Shown piece after piece: positions 1 through 6,778 of a DNA stretch of 9,961 nucleotides. The DNA lies in the NCBI GenBank assembly GCA_023387555.1, contig JAEWHY010000352.1, positions 1 to 9,961 of the forward strand, in the 5' to 3' direction. The DNA is from Pseudomonadota bacterium. GTDB lineage: Bacteria > Pseudomonadota > Alphaproteobacteria > Rhizobiales > Xanthobacteraceae. The translations under genes and the position numbers were made by a program. Every line of letters begins with the position of its first letter. Positions within the stretch are counted from its first letter, which is position 1. The notes below the pieces were generated by a model that was not told the origin of the DNA, made no database searches, and saw nothing but the letters and a program-made list of their open reading frames with translations.

Positions 1-149
1 CCACCGACGAAGAAGCCGTATCCTTTGACCGTGCCGTCCTCCACCTTCACGAACAGGACCAGCCGGTGAGCAGCGGCGGCGGAACCCAGCAACGGCATGC
101 AGACCGCGCAGACGATGAGGGTCGCGAGAATGCGAAGCGGCCGGTTCAT
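1..149 (-). CDS. nikL: NikL/CbiL-like exported protein of an ECF nickel/cobalt importer, N-terminal part only
   Basis: This gene is cut by the left edge; 49 codons are visible. It starts at ATG 149-147, and this start overlaps the stop of cbiM in an ATGA arrangement, which supports the start choice and suggests translational coupling. Residues 1-27 form a signal peptide or membrane anchor: Arg residues near the N-terminus, a hydrophobic core, then an Ala-rich SAAAA stretch. Cleavage there would leave a mature chain beginning at or next to His28 (HRLVLFVKVEDG). The following V-K-G-Y-G-F-F-V-G pattern resembles the beginning of NikL/CbiL proteins, small periplasmic or membrane-anchored partners of NikM/CbiM. 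The family call rests on this short stretch and the neighbour, so the symbol is tentative. The ATPase and transmembrane subunits (CbiO/NikO and CbiQ/NikQ) would be expected to the left, outside the window. Confidence 0.6.
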   Translation of the reverse strand, partial: MNRPLRILATLIVCAVCMPLLGSAAAAHRLVLFVKVEDGTVKGYGFFVG

Positions 150-775
150 ACCGGCCTCGCCAGATGGACCGTAGCGCCGCCGAGCGTCTCGGGGCGGACC
201 CGCTTCAGGAACAGCACCGCGAATGCCGTGATCGCGCCTTCGCCGAGCATCAGCGGCAGATAAGTCGCACCGATGACCTTGGCCGCAGGAACATAGTCTG
301 ACGAAGACAGCGCCAGCGCCAGCGCAACGCCGGCCCCTGTCCCGGCAACCGACAGCGCCGCGCAAGTAAAAGCCGCTACGGCGGCCGGAACCGGGGCCAG
401 GCGGCGAACCAGCGGCAGGAACAGCCAGCCGAACACCACACCGGGCAAGGCGATGTTTAGCGTATTGACGCCGAGCGCAGTTAGACCGCCAAATCCGAAC
501 AACAGACTTTGCAGAAGCAGGCCCACCAGCACAGCGGGGAATGTTGCTAACCCGATGGTCAGCCCCATCAGTCCCGAGAGCAGAAGATGGACGCTCGAAG
601 GCCCGACCGGAATCGCAAACAGCGACACAACGAAGAACATGGCCGCAAGAATCGCGACTTCCGGAATACGGGCTTCCTCGAGGCGGTTCATCGCAATGCC
701 AACGGCGACGGCGGCACCAACACCACCCCCGGCCAGCACCGGGACAGACAACAAACCGTCAGGTATGTGGGCCAT
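146..775 (-). CDS. cbiM: CbiM/NikM substrate-specific membrane subunit of an ECF nickel/cobalt transporter
   Basis: This integral membrane protein of 209 residues is the usual length for CbiM/NikM, the subunit that captures Ni2+ or Co2+ and, with the Q and O subunits, moves it inward across the cytoplasmic membrane. It opens with MAHIPDGLLS, the hallmark N-terminus. In characterised members an N-terminal His and a second His in the SVHLL motif (here His63) bind the metal. If Met1 is removed, His3 becomes residue 2, the classical position. Other family-typical stretches are GLMGLTIG (68-75), the GFGGLTALGVNTLNIALPG region (94-112) and GEGAITAF near the C-terminus. About six hydrophobic segments are visible. 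The start has a GAGG five bases upstream (781-784). Sequence alone does not separate nickel from cobalt; nickel is inferred because urease and NikK-like genes lie immediately upstream. The stop overlaps the next start. Confidence 0.9.
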   Translation of the reverse strand: MAHIPDGLLSVPVLAGGGVGAAVAVGIAMNRLEEARIPEVAILAAMFFVVSLFAIPVGPSSVHLLLSGLMGLTIGLATFPAVLVGLLLQSLLFGFGGLTALGVNTLNIALPGVVFGWLFLPLVRRLAPVPAAVAAFTCAALSVAGTGAGVALALALSSSDYVPAAKVIGATYLPLMLGEGAITAFAVLFLKRVRPETLGGATVHLARPV

Positions 776-850
776 TTGCGCCTCGACCAGTGCGCCCCGT
801 GCTTCGTGTCATCGCCACAGCCCAATGCTAAAGACTGCGCCGGACCATGG

Positions 851-1663
851 TCATTTCATGTCCGTCGCCTTGACCCAGATCACGCCGCCGACCTCAACCG
901 GTGCCGGCTTGCCGTCCGGTCCTTTCATGGGCTTGTCGCCTTCGGTCAGGGCGGCAAAGCCCCACCAGCCCGCACGCGGGATGGCGTAGGAAAACACGCC
1001 GTTGGAATCGGCCTTGACGACCTGGGTTACGAAAGCGGGACTTGGCGGCTTCACCGATCCGTCGTTGAGGTATTCCACCTCCACCTCGGCGCCAGGCACC
1101 GGCTTGCCGCTCTTACGGACGATGCCGCTGAAGATGTTTCCGGTCCACAGGCCGGTCGGGCGAGTGAGCGGCTGGATCTCCACCGGCAACCCGGCCATCG
1201 CATCCCAGTCCTCACCCGAGGCGAAGGCGTCCACGATGACCTTGGCGTGCTGGACGATGTATTTCTTTTCCGCCGGCTCCCAATAGGCCTGCGGCTCGAC
1301 GAAATAGATCGAGACACCCGGCGCATCGATGTTGTCCCTGGCACGCCACGCCCGCTTGCCGTCAACGGTCCGTTCCTCGAGCCGTGATGTCAGGTCGGTG
1401 ACCGTCTTGCCGCGCTTGACGGCGAACCGCCGCGGCTTTGCCATGTCCATGGTCGGGCCGCGGTCCATCGGATGGGTGAACACCAGGTCGAGCGTGACCT
1501 CGCCGCCTTCGACCGCGACGTCCTCCGACGGAATAAGCGTCTGGAAATGAGCGCTCGCGTCCGAACAGAAACAAATCAAGGCGAAGGCTGCGCCGATCAG
1601 CACTGGTGACGTCGCGTGCTCCTTCCGATCTGCGAACCATGACGCTTTCGTTCTGACACTCAT
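851..1663 (-). CDS. nikK: NikK-like periplasmic DUF4198 protein, probable accessory component of nickel uptake
   Basis: The protein has 270 residues and a clear signal peptide. The start at ATG 1663 is chosen because upstream in-frame codons run into the 3' end of the preceding gene and encode nothing recognisable; the ribosome site is weak (AGG at 1670-1672, or AGGAG 17 bases away). The hydrophobic core spans about residues 20-33, and A-S-A at 36-38 gives a cleavage site, so the mature chain would start HFQTLIPS. That N-terminus, the FTHPMDRGPTMDMAKP stretch (62-77) and the C-terminal Y-A-I-P-R-A-G-W-W-G-F pattern (226-236) are typical of DUF4198 proteins encoded with NikM/NikL/NikQ/NikO importers, where NikK is thought to bind nickel outside the membrane. 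The middle (about 170-205) looks like a beta-sandwich domain with a GKPVPGAEVEVEY strand pair. It lies 23 bases after the channel-like gene and 75 bases before cbiM. The role in nickel delivery is inferred from family and context. Confidence 0.8.
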   Translation of the reverse strand: MSVRTKASWFADRKEHATSPVLIGAAFALICFCSDASAHFQTLIPSEDVAVEGGEVTLDLVFTHPMDRGPTMDMAKPRRFAVKRGKTVTDLTSRLEERTVDGKRAWRARDNIDAPGVSIYFVEPQAYWEPAEKKYIVQHAKVIVDAFASGEDWDAMAGLPVEIQPLTRPTGLWTGNIFSGIVRKSGKPVPGAEVEVEYLNDGSVKPPSPAFVTQVVKADSNGVFSYAIPRAGWWGFAALTEGDKPMKGPDGKPAPVEVGGVIWVKATDMK

Positions 1664-1686
1664 GCGATGCCTGAGGCGGACTCCTG

Positions 1687-2757
1687 TCAGACGATGGGTG
1701 TATGTGCGTGCGGCGGCGATTGAGGACGGTCGAACGTCGGCGGCTCGATCGGCATCAGCGTCGTTTTCGAGAGATAATGCAGGCTCGGCTGATATTCGGA
1801 CCGCAGCTTGATAAAGGCCTCGCGGCATACATCCTGACTTGCCGTCACCGGCAGACCCAGGCTCTTCAACTGGTCGTACAACCTGCCGAAATCCGGCAAG
1901 GCATCGGAAAGCTCGCCAGCCTGCATGATGACACGCTCATTCCCCGCAATTTCCTCCGCGATGGTTTGCACAGCCATGACGCCGCTCTCGCGGCACAGAC
2001 GCGCGCCATTGGTATGCTGCGGTTCGAGCGCGGCCAGCACCAACGAGGTGGTGTCGAGCACGGCCGCGGTCGCGCCCACCCAGTTGGTTCCACGATAGAT
2101 CGACGGGACATAACACAGGACCGGCGATAGCGAGTGTGTTTCCAGCACACCGCGGAACCAGGCCTCCCACGGCTCCCAGCTGCTATCCTTCAGTTCCCCC
2201 TCCCTTTGCTGCGCCTGAAGGAGACTGACCGCATTGGGGTGCTGGCCTGTGCGGGAATACAGCCAGCCCACCCGGCGCTCGCGCACCTGGATCGCCGCCT
2301 GATATCCGGGGACGAATGTGAACAGCAGAATGACGATGGCAAGGCCGATGCCGGCCTCGTAGATCGCTAGATATTGTCCGAGCAGCCCCGGCGGCGTTGC
2401 AAAGCCGAGCGTGCTCAAAGCGGAGCCGCTGACGCTGAAGGCATGAGCCCATCTGGTTTCGACACCCGTCCCGACGAGAATGAACATGAAGGCGACCTGC
2501 ACCAGCAGAAACCAGATCACCACAGCGATGAAGATATAAAGCGGCATCGTCCAGGCCTGGAGCCGCTGCACGCGATCATGATCGCGTGCGTCACCGGCAA
2601 TGGCGTGAATCACTGCAACCGCCGTGAGGCCCGCAAACCGTCCGATGAGGTCCCGCTCGCGCCGGTTCAGAAGCACGACCCGCACGATCGAGCGGAAATA
2701 GATGAACAGCAGGAACAGCCCGATAAGGACCGCGATGACCCTGAGTGCTGTATGCAT
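1687..2757 (-). CDS. Membrane protein with pore-loop-like segment and large cytoplasmic domain (channel-like, function unknown)
   Basis: I do not recognise a named family with certainty. The 356-residue protein has hydrophobic segments at about 6-30, 71-96 and 126-150. Between the last two lies SGSALSTLGFATPPG (110-124), which has the shape of a re-entrant pore loop: the ALSTLGFA stretch can be laid over the TTVGYG-type selectivity filter of two-TM potassium channels, but with Leu-Gly-Phe-Ala in place of Val-Gly-Tyr-Gly. Residues 151-356 form a soluble, presumably cytoplasmic domain with Cys215, Cys255 and Cys311 and a Pro/His-rich end. No TrkA nucleotide-binding motif is evident. The start at ATG 2757 is well supported by GGAGG six bases upstream (2764-2768). 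The gene sits 66 bases after the urea transporter and 23 before nikK. Plausible roles are a monovalent-cation (K+ or NH4+) channel or a sensor linked to urea use; this is inference. Confidence 0.65.
   Translation of the reverse strand: MHTALRVIAVLIGLFLLFIYFRSIVRVVLLNRRERDLIGRFAGLTAVAVIHAIAGDARDHDRVQRLQAWTMPLYIFIAVVIWFLLVQVAFMFILVGTGVETRWAHAFSVSGSALSTLGFATPPGLLGQYLAIYEAGIGLAIVILLFTFVPGYQAAIQVRERRVGWLYSRTGQHPNAVSLLQAQQREGELKDSSWEPWEAWFRGVLETHSLSPVLCYVPSIYRGTNWVGATAAVLDTTSLVLAALEPQHTNGARLCRESGVMAVQTIAEEIAGNERVIMQAGELSDALPDFGRLYDQLKSLGLPVTASQDVCREAFIKLRSEYQPSLHYLSKTTLMPIEPPTFDRPQSPPHAHTPIV
2568..2589. repeat. Perfect 22-bp palindrome inside the channel-like gene
   Basis: Each arm is 11 bases with no spacer: GCACGCGATCA followed directly by its reverse complement. 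The symmetry breaks at 2567/2590. On the minus strand it encodes A-R-D-H-D-R-V at about residues 57-63, in the linker after the first hydrophobic segment. No second copy was noticed in the window. It may be chance in a coding region, a protein-binding site, or an extrudable hairpin in the mRNA. Confidence 0.8.
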
Positions 2758-2823
2758 TACGCACCTCCGGTTGCCTTCGCTGCAGCACCTCCGCTCACAT
2801 CCGGGAGAATTGTCACCGAGCGC

Positions 2824-3855
2824 TCACGTATCGTGGCCCACAACTCCATTCTTGATCGGCGCATGCGGATGCGGCTGCAGCTTGGCTTTCGGCAGCAGGA
2901 ACAGCCAAGTCGCGAAGACGAAGGGTGCGGTGAACGTCGGGATGCCGATCGGCGCAAGCGCGGTATCCATGGCGCCCTGCACGATGACCGTGAAGACGGT
3001 GCCGAGCAGTGCGAACAGGGCCACCCGCCATGACGGCTGGTAGAACGTGCAGCCAAGCGCGACCGCGGTCAGCACCGGGCTGAAGCCGAACAGCCCGGCC
3101 TCGATATCGGCAAGGCTGCCGCCGAGCGCAAGCGACATCGCGACGGCGATCAACGATCCCAGAAACGCGAAGACGCAGGCCCAGACCGAGCTGACGAGCA
3201 AGCCAACCAGAATCAAAATCCCGCTGATCCAGTTGTTGATGAGGAATACCTGGGCCGGGCCCTTCAGCACGGACTCCAGAAACGGTCTCCATTGGACCTG
3301 CATGTCCTTCACGAAATCGGTGGCCGGCGCCGCATGCGGCAGGGCCGGTGGTCCCATCGAAGCGATCGTGAGCTGGCCGAATGCATAGGCTGCAAGCACC
3401 AGGAACCAGGTGGTCAGCACGAAGGGAAACGTCAGGGCCGGCGCACCCCACGTCTTCATGACGTTGGAGACCGCAAGCATCACGACGGTGGACACCGCCG
3501 CACCCACGATCAGCAGGAACCACATTGCCGGCTTGTCCACGAGGAAGGTCGGCACGGCTGCCCCGACCAGGATGCCATTGAATCCGAACAACCCCTGTCG
3601 CAGCGATCCTTCGTCGACATCGAGCAGCTCTGCCGTGAAGGTCGCGACCAGCAGCGCGACGACGGCGCCGACCGCAATGGCGATGTGATTCCCCACATAT
3701 GCACCCCAGACAATCGCAGCGATGAAAAACAGCCCGGTCAGCGGATTGTTCTGGAAAATCACCTGCCCTGCCCCGCGCAGGTTGACATCGATGAAGCGCA
3801 CGAAGGCGTTATGATCGACGACGCTGTTCCAGCCGGTTGATGACGCGTCTGTCAT
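2824..3855 (-). CDS. Urea transporter of the UT (SLC14-like) family
   Basis: The 343-residue, highly hydrophobic protein is of the size of bacterial UT channels, which conduct urea down its gradient through the cytoplasmic membrane. The family's internal duplication is visible in three pairs of motifs: GAGQVIFQNNPLTG (28-41) with GPAQVFLINNWISG (199-212); GLFGFNGILVG (88-98) with GLFGFSPVLTA (254-264); and PALTFPFVLTTW (139-150) with PTFTAPFVFATW (306-317). The paired TxPF motifs carry Thr142 and Thr309, and the paired Gln31 and Gln202 lie where pore residues of structurally known UTs occur. The start at ATG 3855 has a modest AGGG site seven bases upstream (3863-3866). It follows ureD by 9 bases, so it is probably in the same transcript as urease, providing substrate. 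This is distinct from UrtABCDE or UreI type uptake. No symbol is assigned because bacterial naming varies (yut, utp). Confidence 0.93.
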   Translation of the reverse strand: MTDASSTGWNSVVDHNAFVRFIDVNLRGAGQVIFQNNPLTGLFFIAAIVWGAYVGNHIAIAVGAVVALLVATFTAELLDVDEGSLRQGLFGFNGILVGAAVPTFLVDKPAMWFLLIVGAAVSTVVMLAVSNVMKTWGAPALTFPFVLTTWFLVLAAYAFGQLTIASMGPPALPHAAPATDFVKDMQVQWRPFLESVLKGPAQVFLINNWISGILILVGLLVSSVWACVFAFLGSLIAVAMSLALGGSLADIEAGLFGFSPVLTAVALGCTFYQPSWRVALFALLGTVFTVIVQGAMDTALAPIGIPTFTAPFVFATWLFLLPKAKLQPHPHAPIKNGVVGHDT

Positions 3856-3864
3856 GATACTGCC

Positions 3865-4773
3865 CTATGCCCAGAGGAAGTTCTCGGGGAGCCGCGCACC
3901 GGTCACCTCCTGACGCACGCGCGACCAGATCTGCCGGACCTCCGCACTCACCGGGGCGCTTTCCCTCCCCAGTACCTTGAAAACAAGCCCGGCATCGTTG
4001 GGCAAGCGGCTGGCGCCAACCGCCAGTTCCGATGCTCCATCGAAGCCAGCCTCCGCCGTCTCGAACAGGCGGTCTGCATGTGCTTTTGGCGTAAGCACGA
4101 TGACGTTGCCAAAAACATGGAAGTCGCCCATCGCGCCAAGCACAGATACGCCGCCGCGCCGCGGCTCGATGACGAACTTTTCGGTGAAAAGCGACGCTCC
4201 GTCCGGCCGCTCCGCCCGCACCGTGGATGAGAACACGGCGTATTGAAAGGATTCGCCAGCACCGTAGTACTTGCGGCCTGACATCAGGATATCCGAATAG
4301 ATCAGCGTCGCGGTTGGATCGATCCTGATGGTCGTGGTCTGGAGAAACCGTGAGTTCTTGAATGGGATGATCGGGTGCGGGAGGTATTCCAGATAGGCAT
4401 TCGCACCCAGAGTCAGCGTCTGCACCTGAGTGGCAAAATTCGCATCCATCTCGTGAATGCGGGTCGCGGCCTGGGTGGTGACATAGGCCTGCGCGCGGGG
4501 CGCGAGATCGATTTCGATGGTGTTGCGATCCCCCTGCAGGATTCCCCCGGAATTGGAAATCATCGAGACACAGGGCAGTCCCGGCATCTCGTCGTCCCAA
4601 TAGAGCGCCTGCTGCACGATCAGAGGGGCCCGGCGATGGAGCGTGGTCAGCGCCGTGCGATCCTCCCGCGGCTCGAAGCCCAGACGGACGAGCGCATTCT
4701 TGCCGAACGAACCGCTCGCAAGCTGCGCCGGCTCATCCTGATAATTCGCAAGTTCTCGTACCGATCCGAACAC
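3865..4773 (-). CDS. ureD: Urease accessory protein UreD (UreH family)
   Basis: UreD is the scaffold that joins UreF and UreG on the urease apoprotein and provides a path for nickel to the active site. I choose the GTG start at 4773, giving 302 residues: it overlaps the ureG stop by one base (TAGTG) and has AGGAAG eight bases upstream (4782-4787). An ATG exists further upstream at 4863 but lies within ureG and adds nothing family-like. Recognisable stretches are QQALYWDDEMPGLPC (54-68), the core GGILQGDR motif (76-83), TTQAATRIHEMD (99-110), EYLPHPIIPF (129-138), and RQIWSRVRQEVTG near the C-terminus. Length is within the family range. It is the last of the seven ure genes, whereas in many proteobacteria ureD comes first. 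It is followed after 9 bases by the urea transporter. Confidence 0.93.
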   Translation of the reverse strand: MFGSVRELANYQDEPAQLASGSFGKNALVRLGFEPREDRTALTTLHRRAPLIVQQALYWDDEMPGLPCVSMISNSGGILQGDRNTIEIDLAPRAQAYVTTQAATRIHEMDANFATQVQTLTLGANAYLEYLPHPIIPFKNSRFLQTTTIRIDPTATLIYSDILMSGRKYYGAGESFQYAVFSSTVRAERPDGASLFTEKFVIEPRRGGVSVLGAMGDFHVFGNVIVLTPKAHADRLFETAEAGFDGASELAVGASRLPNDAGLVFKVLGRESAPVSAEVRQIWSRVRQEVTGARLPENFLWA

Positions 4774-5411
4774 TAGGCCGTCTTCCTTTCGCTGCGGACG
4801 TCGAACAGCACGTTCTCCTCGATCATCCGCACCAGTTCCGGGATGCCCTCGTTGGTCTTGCAATTGGTGAAGACGAACGGCTTCTTGCCGCGCATCAGAC
4901 GGGAGTCGTCCTCCATGACCTTCAGGCTGGCGCCGACATAAGGTGCAAGGTCTATCTTGTTGATGACGAGGATGTCCGACTGCGTAATACCGGGCCCGTT
5001 CTTGCGCGGAATCTTGTCGCCGGCCGCCACGTCGATCACATAGATAAAGAAGTCGATCAGCGCCGGACTGAAGGTCAGCGTAAGGTTGTCGCCACCGCTT
5101 TCGAGCAGCACCAAGTCCGAGTCGGGAAACTTGGCCTCCATCTCCTCGACCGCGGCGAGATTCATGCTCGGGTCTTCGCGAACAGCGGTATGCGGGCAGC
5201 CTCCAGTTTCCACGCCGACGATCCGTTCCTCGATCAGGATGCCGCGCAGGGTCCGCTGCACATGCTTGGCGTCCTCCGTCGTAACGACGTCATTCGTAAC
5301 GACCAGGACGCGAAAGCCGAGGTCCACGAGGATGGGCGTGATCGCTTCGATGATGGCGGTCTTTCCCGATCCCACAGGCCCGCCCACACCGATACGCGGG
5401 ATTTTTTTCAT
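4773..5411 (-). CDS. ureG: Urease accessory GTPase UreG
   Basis: UreG is a SIMIBI-class GTPase that binds nickel and, by GTP hydrolysis within the UreD-UreF-UreG complex, drives metallocentre assembly in urease. The 212-residue product begins MKKIPRIGVGGPVGSGKT, so the P-loop GPVGSGKT is at 11-18. The invariant metal-binding Cys-Pro-His is at 72-74 (GGCPHTAVRED), the ESGGDNL motif at 104-110, and the guanine-specificity NKID at 151-154. The usual NDIYTKEDA stretch appears as NDVVTTEDA (40-48). The open frame extends upstream to 5756 but there it only shadows ureF; ATG 5411 matches the family N-terminus and lies 14 bases after the ureF stop, with an AGGG in the intervening sequence. All catalytic motifs are intact. 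The stop TAG shares its G with the ureD GTG start, implying coupled translation. Confidence 0.97.
   Translation of the reverse strand: MKKIPRIGVGGPVGSGKTAIIEAITPILVDLGFRVLVVTNDVVTTEDAKHVQRTLRGILIEERIVGVETGGCPHTAVREDPSMNLAAVEEMEAKFPDSDLVLLESGGDNLTLTFSPALIDFFIYVIDVAAGDKIPRKNGPGITQSDILVINKIDLAPYVGASLKVMEDDSRLMRGKKPFVFTNCKTNEGIPELVRMIEENVLFDVRSERKTA
4782..4787 (-). promoter_or_regulatory. Ribosome binding site deciding the ureD GTG start
   Basis: AGGAAG on the minus strand, inside the end of ureG and eight bases before the GTG at 4773. It supports a non-ATG start that overlaps the ureG stop by one base. Confidence 0.65.
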
Positions 5412-5425
5412 TGTACCCAGCCCTT

Positions 5426-6172
5426 TCAGTTCATGAACATGCGGACGTGCGACTTGACGTGGACGGCAGCCAGTATGTCGAGCATCGGAGCAAAGGCGGC
5501 CATGTCCTCCAGTCCGGCATCGGCCACCGCCTCGTAGCTTGCGGCGACGGTGCCGGTCGCCTGGAGCAGGATCTTCTGGGTATCCAGAAACGAGATCCGG
5601 ATGAGACGTAGTGCGGCGCCAAGGATCGTCGTCGCGACCCCGTATTGCTGCACGCCGAACGCATCGCGCCGCTGCACGCCGAGAGCCGACAGCGCGATCG
5701 CGAGGCTGACCGGGTGCGTGCCCGGCGCATCCGCCTTCTTCAGCCGGTCCAGCCACGCTCGGTTCAGGTCGTCGCCGATCACCGCCGCGGCAAGTTCGCA
5801 GAGCTTGCGGCCCATCCGGACCGTCATCTGGCGGGTCTCTTCATTGAGCTTGCGCTCAAACACGGCCCGGTCGATCGTCAACAGCGCCGCCTCGTCCTTG
5901 TCTCCGGCGGACCGATGCGCGCATAGCAACGCAATGCCGTCCGAGCCTGCGGAGACCCGCATGGCCGCCAGCACGAATTCGCGGAGTGTCCCGACGTCAT
6001 GAACCAGCTTCTGCTGGACCGCGGCCTCGAGCCCGTTGGAGAACGAGAAGCCGCCCACGGGCAGCGCCGAGTCGCCGAATTGCAGTAGATGCAGCAATTC
6101 CGGCAGGCGCCGATAAGAACAGGTCAGTTCAGTGATCCTGTCCGTGCTGGTGACCATGGTGAGGGCCGTCAT
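5426..6172 (-). CDS. ureF: Urease accessory protein UreF
   Basis: UreF bridges UreD and UreG and gates GTP hydrolysis during urease activation; it acts in the cytoplasm. The family signature near the N-terminus is LLQFGDSALPVGGFSFSNGLE (29-49), and QQYGVATTILGAALRLIRISFLDTQ (175-199) corresponds to the conserved helical core. It ends in a short basic/hydrophobic tail (HVKSHVRMFMN). The start is not fixed by homology. ATG 6172 gives 248 residues and has AGGA five bases upstream (6178-6181); ATG 6157 has no such site. The open frame continues to 6247 with no family resemblance. With the 6172 start, the first 44 bases overlap the 3' end of ureE, in another frame. The protein is somewhat divergent in its middle but no key block is missing. 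Confidence 0.93.
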   Translation of the reverse strand: MTALTMVTSTDRITELTCSYRRLPELLHLLQFGDSALPVGGFSFSNGLEAAVQQKLVHDVGTLREFVLAAMRVSAGSDGIALLCAHRSAGDKDEAALLTIDRAVFERKLNEETRQMTVRMGRKLCELAAAVIGDDLNRAWLDRLKKADAPGTHPVSLAIALSALGVQRRDAFGVQQYGVATTILGAALRLIRISFLDTQKILLQATGTVAASYEAVADAGLEDMAAFAPMLDILAAVHVKSHVRMFMN

Positions 6173-6743
6173 GATGATCCTGCACGTAAGCGTGGGTGTG
6201 CGAGTGGGGCGTCGCACTCGCGCCCCCGAACAGACGCCGCGATTCATGCGGCGCCATATAGGGAATGACTTCGGCGCCAGGCATGAAGTCGTAGCGCACG
6301 CCGGGCAGCGCGTGCGTCTTCATGACCGACGCCATGACCTTCCGGTCCACGGTGAGCGGAACGAACACCCGCGTTCCCTTGACGACCGCCGGCCAGTGCT
6401 GATTACCGAGCGCATGCCCGAGTTCGAACACCGATCGCACCACGCTTTCCTTGTCGCCCGCTATCACATCGGTCAGATCGACAACCATGACCTCCTTGAG
6501 GTCGATCCGCGCAAGGATGGCGTGCCGCGTCGCCGCGTCCCACACCAGAATGTCGCCGTCGTGCAGATGGGTATTGCGGTCCAGCGACAAGGCAAGCTCG
6601 ACCTGCCCTGCCGTCTGCTTCCGCAGGCGGCTCTTCTGGGCCTCCCATTGATCCAGCATCAGCCAGTCGATCGCCGCATCGGCAAGCTGCGACCGCCAGT
6701 GCGGATCGGTGGCGTTGCCGATAACATTTTCCACTATGATCAT
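6129..6743 (-). CDS. ureE: Urease nickel metallochaperone UreE with His-rich tail
   Basis: UreE binds nickel as a dimer and hands it to UreG. The start at ATG 6743 gives MIIVENVIGN and has a strong GGAGG six bases upstream (6750-6754); the longer in-frame start at 6782 overlaps the ureC stop and is not family-like. The product has 204 residues, longer than the roughly 150-170 of many homologues. The N-terminal peptide-binding domain covers about 1-75 (RKQTAGQVELALSLDRNTHLHDGDIL at 41-66, without long breaks from the family pattern). The metal-binding domain contains the conserved GHALGNQHWP (109-118) and Pro-x-Met segments. The final 25 residues hold ten His (180, 182, 184, 190, 191, 195, 196, 198, 200, 204), a nickel-storage tail as in Klebsiella-type UreE. 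It follows ureC by 35 bases and its tail overlaps the ureF start. Confidence 0.95.
   Translation of the reverse strand: MIIVENVIGNATDPHWRSQLADAAIDWLMLDQWEAQKSRLRKQTAGQVELALSLDRNTHLHDGDILVWDAATRHAILARIDLKEVMVVDLTDVIAGDKESVVRSVFELGHALGNQHWPAVVKGTRVFVPLTVDRKVMASVMKTHALPGVRYDFMPGAEVIPYMAPHESRRLFGGASATPHSHTHAYVQDHHDGPHHGHQHGQDH
6178..6181 (-). promoter_or_regulatory. Ribosome binding site favouring the ureF start at 6172
   Basis: AGGA on the minus strand, five bases before ATG 6172 and within the sequence coding for the His-rich tail of UreE. The alternative ATG at 6157 lacks such a site. Confidence 0.5.
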
Positions 6744-6778
6744 TTGCGTCCTCCCTCGGACCGGCCTCGCCGCCTGTC

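Noticed and set aside
1664..1828. Upstream extension of the nikK-like frame by 55 codons
   Set aside because: It lies mostly inside the 3' end of the channel-like gene and would put non-family, charged sequence before an obvious signal peptide.
2374..3033. Plus-strand open frame of 219 codons opposite the channel-like gene and the urea transporter end
   Set aside because: Its composition (Arg, Glu, Asp, Gln rich) is that of the complement of membrane-protein codons, and it spans two well-supported minus-strand genes.
5412..5756. Upstream extension of the ureG reading frame
   Set aside because: It lies within ureF in another frame; the family N-terminus MKKIPRIGVGGPVG begins at 5411.
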